Assembly (NCBI RefSeq): GCF_024172165.1
Contig: NZ_JAMZEB010000002.1
Location: 10,805,001 to 10,869,000, forward strand
Direction of reading: 5' to 3'
DNA length: 64,000 nt
DNA from: Nonomuraea thailandensis
Lineage (GTDB): Bacteria; Actinomycetota; Actinomycetes; Streptosporangiales; Streptosporangiaceae
In this document: positions 10,739 through 19,268 of the stretch, piece by piece
Position numbering within the stretch: the stretch's first letter is position 1
Layout: every line of letters begins with the position of its first letter
Position numbers and translations under genes: made by a program
The notes under the pieces: generated by a model
Told to the model about the DNA's origin: nothing
Seen by the model: only the letters and a program-made list of their open reading frames with translations
The model's database searches: none

Positions 10739-11788
10739 TCACTCCACCCGATCTCCACCGTGGCTCGACCACCACAGCCGGTGGGAGCGGCTGTTGGCGG
10801 CCATCCGCTCGCCGATCGCGCTCACCACGCCGGCGGCCGACAGGTCCGCGGCGAGCCGGCAGGCCGCGCTGATGCCCTGGGCCCGGGAGGCGCCGTGGGC
10901 GATGACGACCGTGCCGTTCAGGCCGAGCAGCACGGCGCCGCCGTGGGCCTCGGAGTCGAGGCGGCGGTGCAGCTCGCGCAGGCGCGAGCGCTGCATGGCG
11001 GCGCCCAGCCGGGCCAGCCTGCTCTCGCTGATGGCCTGCCTGAGCTCGGCGAAGGCGTAGCGGACCGCGCCTTCCAGGGTCTTCAGCGCCACGTTGCCGG
11101 TGAAGCCGTCGGTGGTGATGACGTCCACCTTGCCGGTCAGCAGGTCGTGTCCTTCGACGTTGCCGGCGAAGGTGATGCCGGGGGAGGCCTGCAGCAGCTC
11201 GTGCGCGCGCCTGACCAGCTTGTCGCCCTTCTCGGCCTCGCTGCCGATCGTCAGCAGGCCGACCTTGGGGCTCTCGATGCCGTGGGCGAGCTCGGCGTAG
11301 ATGGCTCCCAGGTGCGCGAACTGCACCAGCATCTCCGGCTTGACCTCGGCGTTCGCGCCGGCGTCGAGGAGCACGGCGGGGGCGGGCAGCGTGGGGAGGT
11401 CGACGGCGATGGCCGGTCGGAGCACGCCCTGCTGGCCCTTGAGCCGCAGCCTGCCGGTGGTCACGATGCCGGCCGTCGAGCCCGCGGACACCACCGCGCA
11501 GGCGTCGCCGCGGCGTACGAGGTGGCAGGCGATCGCGATGCTGGAGCGGGGCCGGCGCAGGCTGGCCAGCGCGCCCTCGTCCATCTCCAGCGCCTCCTCG
11601 GCCCGGACGATCGGGACCTCCTTGGTGGCGTCGTGGTCGGCCAGCGCCTCGTAGAGCACGCGCGGGGAGCCGACGAGCACGACGGGCAGGCCGCGCTCCC
11701 GCACCGCGTGCACCGCCCCCGCCACGATCTCGTGCGGCGCGTGGTCGCCGCCCATGGCGTCGAGCGCGACTGGCCTGCTCTCGGACAA
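10739..11788 (-). CDS. plsX: Phosphate acyltransferase PlsX
   Basis: PlsX makes acyl-phosphate from acyl-ACP for phosphatidic acid synthesis. The 349-residue product starts with the hallmark VALDAMGGDHAP and contains VSAGSTAGIVTTGRLRLKGQQGV (here split by the conserved Ser/Gly), the VLLDAGANAEVKPEMLVQFAHLGA-type segment, NVEGHDLLTGKVDVI and DGFTGNVALKTLEG. Length and order fit the family. It is not next to rpmF, acpP or rnc as in many bacteria; its neighbours here are ctpE and a DUF1707 gene, each separated by non-overlapping gaps, so it may be a single-gene unit. Confidence 0.95.
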   Translation of the reverse strand: MSESRPVALDAMGGDHAPHEIVAGAVHAVRERGLPVVLVGSPRVLYEALADHDATKEVPIVRAEEALEMDEGALASLRRPRSSIAIACHLVRRGDACAVVSAGSTAGIVTTGRLRLKGQQGVLRPAIAVDLPTLPAPAVLLDAGANAEVKPEMLVQFAHLGAIYAELAHGIESPKVGLLTIGSEAEKGDKLVRRAHELLQASPGITFAGNVEGHDLLTGKVDVITTDGFTGNVALKTLEGAVRYAFAELRQAISESRLARLGAAMQRSRLRELHRRLDSEAHGGAVLLGLNGTVVIAHGASRAQGISAACRLAADLSAAGVVSAIGERMAANSRSHRLWWSSHGGDRVE

Positions 11789-11946
11789 TGCTCACCTCGT
11801 ACGGCATCGAGCCCGCCGCCACGGCTTGGCCGGTACGCGGGCTCGGTATGTCCGCATCGCAGGCAAGGCAGGTGTCAGGTTAACCGGCGGGTAGGACCTC
11901 TTGGTTCCCTGCCACGGCCGTTCCAGTCCTGGCCGCTCACCTGCCT

Positions 11947-12504
11947 CTATCGCAGGTTCCAGTCGTCCTTGCCCCGGGTGACGATCACCTTGGAGAACCT
12001 CGACGCCCCCACGACCCGGATCAAGGGCCCGTCTCCCGAGGATCCGGCTGTCACGTGCCGCTTGCCGAACAGGGTGCTGCCCTCGTCGACCACCTGCGCG
12101 TTCTCCGGCACCCGCACGATGACCTTGCTGAACGCGGCGTCGGCGTGGATCGTGATCTCGCGCCCCGGCAGGACGGCGTCCGACAGGTCGATGATGAGCG
12201 CGCCGAACCAGGCCGACAGGGCGGTGGTCCGGGAGGCGACCCAGCGCCCCTTGCGCACGACCTTGCTGAACCTGGACCGGATGATCTGCCGCTCGATCGC
12301 GGCCGGTCTTCCGGAGGCGGTCACCTCGGGCAGGTCCCGGGTGACGGAGACGAGCTCGCCCATCGTCCTGGCCGCGTAGGCGACGTCGAGGCGGTCGGCG
12401 TGCTCGATGGTGGTGAGTCTTCCCGTGGCGAGCGCCTCGGACAGCACGGCGGCCACGCGGTCGCGGTCGGCGTCTGAGGCGCGCAGGTCCGGATCGTCAG
12501 TCAC
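11947..12504 (-). CDS. DUF1707 (SHOCT-like) domain protein
   Basis: The 185-residue protein begins with the actinobacterial DUF1707 pattern. LRASDADRDRVAAVLSEAL, then GRLTTIEHADRLDVAYAA and TMGELVSVTRDLP, fills residues 7-60. The C-terminal half (SKVVRKGRWV..., ITIHADAAFSKVIVRVPE, VDEGSTLFGKRHV) resembles the beta-rich C-terminal domain of cell-envelope stress proteins of the LiaF type. The family is common in Actinobacteria and its function is unsettled; a role in envelope sensing is inference. There is no signal peptide or membrane segment. It is divergent from the KamA-type gene. Confidence 0.85.
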   Translation of the reverse strand: MTDDPDLRASDADRDRVAAVLSEALATGRLTTIEHADRLDVAYAARTMGELVSVTRDLPEVTASGRPAAIERQIIRSRFSKVVRKGRWVASRTTALSAWFGALIIDLSDAVLPGREITIHADAAFSKVIVRVPENAQVVDEGSTLFGKRHVTAGSSGDGPLIRVVGASRFSKVIVTRGKDDWNLR

Positions 12505-12682
12505 GATATGTCAGTTTACGCGCATACGCGATATGTCGCGAGTGTCCACAAACCTCAAGGAAAACTTGGAGCCCAGCGGAACCGCGAACGCAGGTCACCG
12601 CGTCCGGGTATTAAGAACCGTAGACGCGCGACAGGGTCGTGAGGTTTACACCCGATCGAACAAAAAAGATGGGAACGGCCTA

Positions 12683-13999
12683 GTGATCTTGAACCAAGCA
12701 GGCACGCGGCGCTTCCGGGCGTACACGTCCAAGCACCTCGACCAGCTCCTGCAGCGTGCGGGGCTGGGGGACGACGAGCGCCTCAAGGTGCGCGCCGTCG
12801 CCACGGTGCTGCCCTTCCGGACGAACGCCTACGTCGTCGATGAACTCATAGATTGGTCGGCCGCGCCCGACGACCCCATCTACCGGCTCGTCTTCCCGCA
12901 GGAGGACATGCTGCCCGCGGCGGACGTGGCCAGGCTGGCCGACCTGCTGAAGGCGGAGGCGCCGAACGCCGAGGTCCAGGCCGAGGCGAACCGCGTACGC
13001 GCACAGCTCAACCCGCATCCCGCCGGGCAGATGGACCTGAACGTCCCGAGGATCGGCGAGGAGCCCGTCCCCGGTATGCAGCACAAATACTCGGAAACTG
13101 TGCTGATCTTCCCTAAACAGGGGCAGACCTGTCACGCCTACTGCACCTACTGCTTCCGGTGGGCACAGTTCGTCGGCGACGCCGACCTGAAGTTCGCCTC
13201 CGACGACATCGACCAGATGGTCGGTTACATCCGCCGGCATCCCGAGGTCACCAGCGTGCTGATCACCGGCGGCGACGCCATGATCATGGGTGAGCCGGTG
13301 ATCAGGCGATATATCGAGCCGCTGCTGGAGCTCGAACAGCTCGAGTCCATCAGGATCGGCACCAAGGCGCTGGCCTACTGGCCGCAGCGTTTCACCACCG
13401 ACCCCGACGCCGACGACACGCTCCGCCTGTTCGAGCGGGTGGTCGAGTCGGGCAAGAACCTCGCGTTCATGGCGCACTTCTCGCACCCGCGCGAGCTGGA
13501 GTCGCCGCTGGTCGAGTCGGCCGTCAAGCGCATTCTCGGCAGCGGGGCCACGATCAGGACCCAGGCGCCGCTGATCAGGTCCATCAACGACGACCCGGCC
13601 GTGTGGTCGGCCATGTGGCGGCGCCAGCTCAGGATGGGGCTGATTCCCTACTACATGTTCGTGGAGCGCGACACCGGGCCGCAGGACTACTTCGCGGTCC
13701 CGCTGGCGCGGGCGTACGAGATCTTCAGGGACGCCTACGCGAGCGTCTCCGGGCTCTGCCGTACGGTGCGCGGGCCCTCCATGTCGGCCACGCCGGGCAA
13801 GGTGTGCGTGGACGGCGTCATGGAGATCGCCGGGGAGCAGGTGTTCGTGCTCCACTTCATCCAGGCCCGCGACCCATCGCTGGTGGGGCGGCCGTTCTTC
13901 GCGCGCTACGACCCGTCCGCCGTGTGGCTGACGGACCTGCGCCCGGCCTTCGCCGAACGTTTTCCGTTCGAGCCGGCCGATGCCCTGCTGACCGTCTGA
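12683..13999 (+). CDS. KamA family radical SAM protein (lysine 2,3-aminomutase-like)
   Basis: With the GTG start at 12683 the product has 438 residues. The iron-sulfur motif is CHAYCTYC (Cys150, Cys154, Cys157), followed by FRW, and SVLITGGDAMIMG matches the SAM-binding GGD segment. PLP-dependent KamA enzymes move amino groups on lysine or glutamate; this branch is shorter and uncharacterised, and the reaction is not predictable. An in-frame ATG at 12533 exists, but codons between 12533 and 12683 have poor G/C third-position bias and that start would leave only 28 bases to the divergent gene. I therefore prefer 12683, with GGGAACGG as its ribosome site. It is a single gene ended by a strong hairpin. 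Confidence 0.88.
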   Translation: MILNQAGTRRFRAYTSKHLDQLLQRAGLGDDERLKVRAVATVLPFRTNAYVVDELIDWSAAPDDPIYRLVFPQEDMLPAADVARLADLLKAEAPNAEVQAEANRVRAQLNPHPAGQMDLNVPRIGEEPVPGMQHKYSETVLIFPKQGQTCHAYCTYCFRWAQFVGDADLKFASDDIDQMVGYIRRHPEVTSVLITGGDAMIMGEPVIRRYIEPLLELEQLESIRIGTKALAYWPQRFTTDPDADDTLRLFERVVESGKNLAFMAHFSHPRELESPLVESAVKRILGSGATIRTQAPLIRSINDDPAVWSAMWRRQLRMGLIPYYMFVERDTGPQDYFAVPLARAYEIFRDAYASVSGLCRTVRGPSMSATPGKVCVDGVMEIAGEQVFVLHFIQARDPSLVGRPFFARYDPSAVWLTDLRPAFAERFPFEPADALLTV

Positions 14000-14035
14000 T
14001 CCCGGCCGCGCGCGTCCACCGCGACCGGAAAAAGT

Positions 14036-14095
14036 GGCCCCGGCGGCCTGTGAACATTTGTTTTCGCGACCCTTTGTTCACGGGCCGTCGGGGCC
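14036..14095. terminator. Long inverted repeat / terminator after the KamA-type gene
   Basis: Two 21-base arms (14036-14056 and 14075-14095) pair throughout, with two G-U pairs in the transcript, around an 18-base loop. The arms begin GGCCCCGGCGGCC and end GGCCGTCGGGGCC, and CTCTTGTGTT follows. It lies 36 bases after the stop codon. Confidence 0.8.
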
Positions 14096-14391
14096 CTCTT
14101 GTGTTCCCGCGCGAGACGCGCGCAATATTGGAAACAAGACCCGCCTATTTCCGTTTTGTCGCTCCGCTCAACACTCCCCCTTTACTCGGTAACCGGGCTG
14201 CAAACCCCTGCTACATGGGCATTCATGCGCCTGCGGTGGATCAAGCCGAGTGATAGAACTGCTTGCGTAGCTCAGCCGTAGCGACACGCTTCGTGTGGTG
14301 CCCATAGCGCGTCCGCAACGGCATACGGGGGTTATCGATTCGCATTTCCACCGCATTCGAGAGCGATCGATCACGAGCCGGGAAGGCAATC

Positions 14392-15369
14392 ATGAATCGA
14401 GTAGTCAAGACGGCGCTGGCCGTCACAGCATTCGGCTTGGCGGCGGCGGCGATGGCCGTGCCCGCGCAAGCGGAAGTTCAATACAACGCCGCCAAGCACG
14501 CACCTGTCGACGGACTGGGCGGAGGCACCATCGCCGGCGCCGACCCGCTCGGGGGGCTGCTGAGCGGCCTCATCGGCAGCAGTGGTGGCCTGCTCGGCGC
14601 ACTCAGCGGCAGCGCCAAGTCCGGTGCCCAGTCCGGCGCCCAGCAGAGCGGCCAGATGTCCGAGGTCGAGCGCGACATCGCCGCCGAGAACCGGGCGGCG
14701 GCCGGCACCACGGGCAACGCGGCCGAGGACGTCACCGCCGCCGGCGGCCCGGTGCCCGAGCTGATGCCCATCCTCAGCAACGTCGGCAACATCCCGCTCG
14801 GCGGGGGTGGCCTGACCGAGTCCCTGCCCCTGCTGGGCTCGGCGCGCATGGCCCAGCCCTCCGTCAAGGCCGGCAAGCAGGACCAGAACGCGCCCGCCAC
14901 CCGCGGCGGCGGCGTGACCGGAGGGGTGACCGGCACGGTCAGCTCGTCCGTCGAGCGCACGGTCGGCACGCTGAGCGGAGTGAGCCTGCTGCCGGGCTCG
15001 GGCAGCGCCGCCACGGCCAAGACCATGGCGAGCAGCTCCCAGGGCCTCGGCGCCGTCTCCGCCGACGCCCTGCTGGGCGGCGTCACCAAGGCCACCTGGC
15101 TCGCCCTGCCGCACGGCGCGGGCCGCCAGCTGTCCCCGGCGCTCGGGCAGGTGACGCCCGCCGAGATGGCCCCGGTCGTCGAGGCGCTGCCCGCCACCTC
15201 CCAGGCCGCCGCCATGGACGAGCTCACCCCGCTCGTCCAGGACACCTCGGCCCTCGTCGAGGGCCGCGGCATGCAGGCCGCCGGCGCCTACAGCGACCTG
15301 ATCACCGCCCTCGGCTGGACCACCGACGCGCTGACGAGCTCGGTGCGGGGCACCGCGGCCCGCGACTAG
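14392..15369 (+). CDS. Secreted hypothetical protein, Ala/Gly-rich
   Basis: The 325-residue protein starts with a clear signal peptide (MNRVVKTALAVTAFGLAAAA, cleavage probably after AQA at residue 27), and the rest is exported. The mature part is low-complexity, rich in Ala, Gly, Ser and Leu (GGLLSGLIGSSGGLLGALSG near residue 50), with no Cys and no known domain. A GGGAAGG ribosome site precedes the ATG. Such proteins are common in spore-forming actinomycetes and often relate to the cell surface, but no function can be assigned. Its stop codon TAG lies inside the first unit of a tandem-repeat array. Confidence 0.82.
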   Translation: MNRVVKTALAVTAFGLAAAAMAVPAQAEVQYNAAKHAPVDGLGGGTIAGADPLGGLLSGLIGSSGGLLGALSGSAKSGAQSGAQQSGQMSEVERDIAAENRAAAGTTGNAAEDVTAAGGPVPELMPILSNVGNIPLGGGGLTESLPLLGSARMAQPSVKAGKQDQNAPATRGGGVTGGVTGTVSSSVERTVGTLSGVSLLPGSGSAATAKTMASSSQGLGAVSADALLGGVTKATWLALPHGAGRQLSPALGQVTPAEMAPVVEALPATSQAAAMDELTPLVQDTSALVEGRGMQAAGAYSDLITALGWTTDALTSSVRGTAARD

Positions 15370-15480
15370 TCGCCTTCCCTGGGCTCGCGACTAGGCACTC
15401 CTAGAGGCGCGGCTGGACACTCCTGGGTCCGTGGCCAGGCACTTCCCGATTCGTGGCTAGGCGCGACTCCGGGCGGGTGA
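15361..15480. repeat. 22-bp tandem repeat containing the stop codon of the secreted-protein gene
   Basis: Diverged units of 22-25 bases begin at about 15361, 15386, 15408, 15430 and 15452, with the shared pattern CGYGRCTAGGCACTCC. The first unit starts CGCGACTAG, where TAG is the stop codon at 15367-15369. Further decay continues downstream. Confidence 0.75.
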
Positions 15481-16195
15481 CCTCGGCCGCGACATCCGGG
15501 CCCGTGGCCGGGCGCGGCTCCTAGGCGCGACCCCCAGGTACGCGACAGGGCCGCGATGGAGGCGTTGACGAGCGTGGCCGGCCAGGAACCGGCAGGACGG
15601 TTCGCGGGTGTCACAGGTGCCGACACCCGGGCACCGGCCCTGGCGGTGGCCTGGCGGCCGGCTCGCTCGCCCCCAGCAGTCCCCTGACGGCAGGCTCCCT
15701 CGACGGGGGCCGCTCCGGGATCCCCTGATCTGTGGGATCGCTGATCCGGGCCGCGTTGTTGAGAGGTCCGGGAATCGCTTGACCTGGTCACTTCCGTCGG
15801 AGGTCCGGGGCTCGCCCGCCCCTGGGCCCTCCTGTGTCAAGGTGTGGGGTTTCGCTTGCCCCCAGGCCCTGCCGCTGGAGGCCCGGGGCCGCGTGCTCCC
15901 GGGCCGCGGAAAGGCCGGGTCTTCTTGGTTCACGGCCCTCGACCGGAGGTCCGGACACCGGTGATCGGCCCCTTGGCCGGAGTGCTGGGCCGGTCCCTTC
16001 GATCGGGACGCCGTCGCACTGACGCGGCAGGCCGCGAGACGCCCTCAGGTGCCGGGCGCCCGTGGCACTGACGCGCGTAGGTTGCGAGCCCGTTACCCCG
16101 TACAGGGCGGGCTCACGTCGGGCCTGGGTGGACGCGCCCTTGCCCCGGGGCACCCAAGGCGCTGCCACTGCAGGGCGGCGGCGCCCGCGCCCCGC
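15481..16195. other. Gene-poor stretch, no credible gene
   Basis: The region from 15481 to 16195 contains several Arg/Gly/Pro-rich open frames on both strands. They have no ribosome site, no family pattern and mixed third-position composition. I take it as non-coding, partly decayed repeats (recurring CCGGGCC, GGTCCGG and GGCCCTG words). Confidence 0.55.
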
Positions 16196-16227
16196 GTCGT
16201 CACCGGCCCCCAGGGGCCGGTGACGAC
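16196..16227. terminator. Perfect 15-bp inverted repeat, bidirectional terminator
   Basis: GTCGTCACCGGCCCC and GGGGCCGGTGACGAC are exact reverse complements separated by two bases. TCTTCCG follows on the plus strand. It could end transcription of the small leftward gene at 16498-16671, or shield it from rightward read-through. Confidence 0.7.
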
Positions 16228-16497
16228 TCTTCCGTCCATCCCTCCGTTACGGCACGGCCGACGCCACCGCCACTCCCCGCACGTGCCCGATGGCCTCCAG
16301 GAATACGCCCTCCGGCCCGGACGCGGCCGGCCGCCGTCACGCACGCACTTGACCGTCGAAGGCCGGACGTGCCGCCCCTGCATGTCACCGAAGCCCATGG
16401 CGGCTGCCTCCGGGCCTGTGGAAGGCCGTAGAGGCCGTAGATCGTCGCAGGCGCCCCCCGGCGCCCCGGCAGCCCCCTCGGTCGCTGTGGGCCGTTC

Positions 16498-16671
16498 TCA
16501 GGGGAGCCGGACGCCTGTGCGGCGCGCTATCTGGGCCTGCAGCCTTGCCATCTGCCAGTGCAACTCGAGAAGCTGCTCGGCGAGCTGCACCCGCGGAATC
16601 TCGGACACGTCCTCGGTGGCCAGGTGGTCAATCGCGGTCGCAAGCTCTCCCATCGCGCGCCCCCACTCCAT
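16498..16671 (-). CDS. Small hypothetical protein, 57 residues, helical
   Basis: Reading leftward from the ATG at 16671 gives a 57-residue protein that begins MEWGRAMGELATAIDHLA and ends RLQAQIARRTGVRLP. A good GAGGAAC ribosome site lies 7-8 bases upstream. The heptad-like pattern (IDHLA, LAEQLLELHWQMARLQAQIA) predicts a helical hairpin or short coiled coil. The sequence faintly recalls the N-terminal helices of DUF222/HNH proteins, but there is no nuclease domain. It is too short for most length cut-offs and has no recognised function. The AT-richer sequence just upstream (16690-16720) fits a promoter. Confidence 0.72.
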   Translation of the reverse strand: MEWGRAMGELATAIDHLATEDVSEIPRVQLAEQLLELHWQMARLQAQIARRTGVRLP

Positions 16672-16937
16672 CACCGTTCCTCGGATCGAATTGACGTTCG
16701 AATCCTATCGGAACGGGGGGCACGGTGTCAGTCATTCGCCCCTCCAGTCGCCGCCGTTTCGCACGCAAGATCGAATACCGCCCCGGTCGGGAGGGACCGC
16801 GCGGACGGCGGCCTGGGCTCGTGACGGCGGGTCGGCACTGGAGGGCCAGAGGCCGTTTCCCCGGAGGGCCGTCAGCCGGAGTGCGGCGGGTGGCAGGCCA
16901 CGGCAGCGCGTAGAGGAAGGTGGGTGAGAACGTCAGA
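16672..16937. other. Intergenic stretch, no supported gene
   Basis: An Arg-rich 62-codon frame at 16725-16913 (plus strand, GTG start) is the best candidate but has weak third-position bias and no family pattern. I leave it out. Confidence 0.5.
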
Positions 16938-16964
16938 CGGCCCGGCCTCAGGGCGGCCGGGCCG
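16938..16964 (-). terminator. Hairpin downstream of the polysaccharide exporter ATPase gene
   Basis: CGGCCCGGCC pairs perfectly with GGCCGGGCCG around a 7-base loop, 24 bases past the stop codon of the leftward ATPase gene. Confidence 0.65.
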
Positions 16965-16987
16965 AGCACGGAGGACCGGGAGGAGAA

Positions 16988-17854
16988 TCAGCCCTTGTTG
17001 TAGGCGGCGATGACTTCCTTCGGATCGCCGTCCATCTTGATCTTGCCCTTGTGGAGCCAGATCACCCGGTTGCAGGTCTGCTCGATCACCCGCAGGTCAT
17101 GGGCGACGAGGAACACCGTGCCCGCCGACTCGCGGATCTGCCGGATGCGCTCCTCGCTCTTCTTGCGGAACTCCCGGTCACCCGTCGCCAGCGCCTCGTC
17201 GATGAGCAGGACGTCGTGGGTCTTGGCGGAGGAGATGGCGAAGCGCAGGCGGGCGCCCATGCCGGAGGAGTAGGTGGACATCGGCAGCTGCACGAACTCG
17301 TCGATGCCGGAGAAGTCGACGATCTCCTGGTACTTCTCCTTGACCTCGGCGGGCGTCATGCCCATGGCGTAGCAGCCGAGGACGATGTTGCGCTCGCCGG
17401 TCAGCTCGCGCATGAGGGCCGCGTTGACGCCCAGCAGCGAGGGCTGGCCGTCGGTGTAGACGGCGCCCTGGTGCGGGGGCAGCAGGCCCGCGATGGCGCG
17501 CAGCAGCGTGGACTTGCCGGAGCCGTTGCGCCCCACGATGCCGATGGCGTCGCCGTGGTAGGCCACGAAGGTCACGCCCTTGACGGCGTGGACCTCCTTC
17601 ATCTGCGGCCGGCCCTGGCGCTTCAGGATGCGCGTGAGGGCGTTGACCGCGTTGCCCTTCTCGCTGTCGGAGGCCGCCCCGTAGACGCGGTAGACGATGT
17701 GCAGATCGTCGACGATGACGGTGGGAGTGCCTGTGGGGGCATCGAGGGGCCGCTTGCCCGGGGGCTCCGGGTTGGGATGCACTCTCACATCCTTGCCGGG
17801 GTCGGCGGGCTTGTCGCCCTTCACCTGTGACAGCTCCTTGGTCAGTTCAGCCAC
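16988..17854 (-). CDS. ABC exporter ATP-binding protein, TagH/Wzt type
   Basis: This 288-residue ATPase should power export of a teichoic acid or other surface polysaccharide across the membrane with the permease encoded just upstream. Walker A is GRNGSGKS (108-115), the signature is YSSGMGARLRFA (195-206), Walker B is VLLIDEALATGD with Asp219-Glu220, and the switch His is His252 in LVAHD. NAALMRELTGERNI and the SSGMGARL signature are characteristic of the TagH/Wzt/KpsT group. A charged tail of ~45 residues precedes the domain. It lacks the C-terminal carbohydrate-binding domain of Wzt. It overlaps the permease gene by 8 bases. Confidence 0.92.
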   Translation of the reverse strand: MAELTKELSQVKGDKPADPGKDVRVHPNPEPPGKRPLDAPTGTPTVIVDDLHIVYRVYGAASDSEKGNAVNALTRILKRQGRPQMKEVHAVKGVTFVAYHGDAIGIVGRNGSGKSTLLRAIAGLLPPHQGAVYTDGQPSLLGVNAALMRELTGERNIVLGCYAMGMTPAEVKEKYQEIVDFSGIDEFVQLPMSTYSSGMGARLRFAISSAKTHDVLLIDEALATGDREFRKKSEERIRQIRESAGTVFLVAHDLRVIEQTCNRVIWLHKGKIKMDGDPKEVIAAYNKG

Positions 17855-18782
17855 GCCCGTACCTCTCCTCGGACCGCCAGAAGTACCAGAAGCCGAAGCC
17901 GAGTGCGAACACCGCCCAGAATACGCAAGACACCAAGACCATCGTCGGGGGGTGGTGCCCGTAGGAGGTGTTGTAGCTCGGGATGAGAATCTCGCGCATC
18001 CACTCGATGTACGAGGCCGCCGGGTTGAGGTACATCAGGTCGGCCACCCACTGGGGCAGCCCCGCGGACCCCACGACCTTGGCCTGGATCACGAAGAAGA
18101 CACCGGAGGCGTAGAGCCAGGTGCGGGTGATGAACGGCAGCAACTGGTTGAGGTCGCGCATCTGTGCGCCCAGCCTGGCCATCACCAGGCCGGCCCCGAT
18201 GTTGAACAGCGTCTGGAGCAGCAGCACCACCGGGATCATGAGCCAGGCCCAGGTGGGCCACTCGTTCGTGGCCACCACGAGGACCAGCAGCACGCCCATG
18301 GAGATGGCGAGTTGCTGGAGCTCCTGGATCGTGTACGCCAGCGGGAGGGAGGCCCTGGGGAAGTGCAGGGCCCTGATCATCGACAGGTTGCCGGAGATCG
18401 ACTTCGCGCCCGCGGTGACCGTGCGCTGCGTGAAGGTGAAGATGAACATCCCGGTCAGCAGGAACGCCGGGTAGTTCTCCACATCCTTGCCGCCGCCCAG
18501 GATGACGCCGAACATCACGAAGTAGATGGCGGCGTTGAGCAGGGGCGTGAGCACCTGCCACAGCTGGCCGAGCGCGGAGCTGGAGTATTTCGTGACGTTG
18601 CGCGAGGTCGCGTACGTCAGGATGAAGTGTCGGCGCTGCCACAGCATACGCAGGTAGACAGGGAACCTCGGCCGCGCGATGGCACGGCGAAGCCCGTATC
18701 TTTTGGCGAGCTTGGCCAGCGGCTCCTGCCCGCTCCGGCCGCCCGCCTGGGCGTCCGCGACAGCGGATTCCGGCTGGCTCAT
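17847..18782 (-). CDS. ABC exporter permease, TagG/ABC-2 type
   Basis: The 311-residue ABC-2 permease has about six hydrophobic segments. The conserved ALGQLWQVLTPLLNAAIYFVMF-type first segment, GVILGGGKDVENYPAFLLTG and NLSMIRALHFPRASLPLAYT match polysaccharide/teichoic acid exporters (TagG, Wzm, RfbA type). I start at the ATG giving MSQPESAVADAQ; the frame extends 39 residues upstream, but that part is Arg/Pro-rich and unlike the family. It is the first gene of a two-gene unit with the ATPase. No glycosyltransferase or teichoic acid synthesis genes are nearby, so the cargo is unknown. Confidence 0.92.
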   Translation of the reverse strand: MSQPESAVADAQAGGRSGQEPLAKLAKRYGLRRAIARPRFPVYLRMLWQRRHFILTYATSRNVTKYSSSALGQLWQVLTPLLNAAIYFVMFGVILGGGKDVENYPAFLLTGMFIFTFTQRTVTAGAKSISGNLSMIRALHFPRASLPLAYTIQELQQLAISMGVLLVLVVATNEWPTWAWLMIPVVLLLQTLFNIGAGLVMARLGAQMRDLNQLLPFITRTWLYASGVFFVIQAKVVGSAGLPQWVADLMYLNPAASYIEWMREILIPSYNTSYGHHPPTMVLVSCVFWAVFALGFGFWYFWRSEERYGRG

Positions 18783-19268
18783 GGCAAGGACTCTATTGGA
18801 TCCCGGTCGGTGGGGTGCCTGTCGTACGGGTTGACGGCAGACAGTTGGACAGACTGTTGGACGGAGTCTCCTGACGCCTGGGTTCCAAGACGTCGTCAAG
18901 ACCTGCTCAACCGTAGCCCAGCGAGCCGGGGCGTGGTGGCAGAGGCGTGAGCAGTGTCGTGTAGGGGGTATTTTTCATCGACTGTTCACGTCCAGGCCCT
19001 GCCTGTTGGGGCTGATTTGTACTGATTGCTCCCCATGGGGTCAAATGTCTGTGACGCTGGATTGGCACACGTGTGACCGAACTGCAACGCGCCAGAGACT
19101 CGCTGGTGGCAAGTAGTGAGGGATAGTCGCGATCGACTGGCAGGGCGTCGGCTGGTTTGACCATGTCAGCCAAATCCGGGGGGATACCAGGAACTCCCCG
19201 TCAGGCTGCTCTTGATCACAGCAGCTCAGCGCTAGGCGCCCACCTGTAGAGGGAGGATTTCTTTCACC
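18783..19268. other. Divergent promoter region between exporter and peptide importer
   Basis: This 486-base stretch lies between divergent operons and is less GC-rich than the genes. GTTGGACAGACTGTTGGAC near 18844 is a short direct repeat. TTGACC at about 19158 with GATACC 18 bases later is a possible promoter for the importer operon. No gene is seen. Confidence 0.5.

Noticed and set aside
5042-10872. Long rightward frames (458, 696 and 776 codons) opposite argS and ctpE
   Set aside because: Antisense frames produced by high GC content; the opposite strand encodes clear proteins with catalytic motifs.
16690-16710. GTTCGAATCC resembling a tRNA T-loop
   Set aside because: The flanking bases cannot form the T-stem and no acceptor or anticodon arm is present.
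16725-16913. 62-codon Arg-rich frame with GTG start after GGGGGG
   Set aside because: Third-position GC only about 70%, no homology pattern, and Arg-rich composition expected by chance.
16988-18782. Exporter considered as a lantibiotic or antibiotic efflux ABC pair
   Set aside because: The ATPase signature and permease segments match teichoic acid/polysaccharide exporters, and no biosynthetic genes are nearby.
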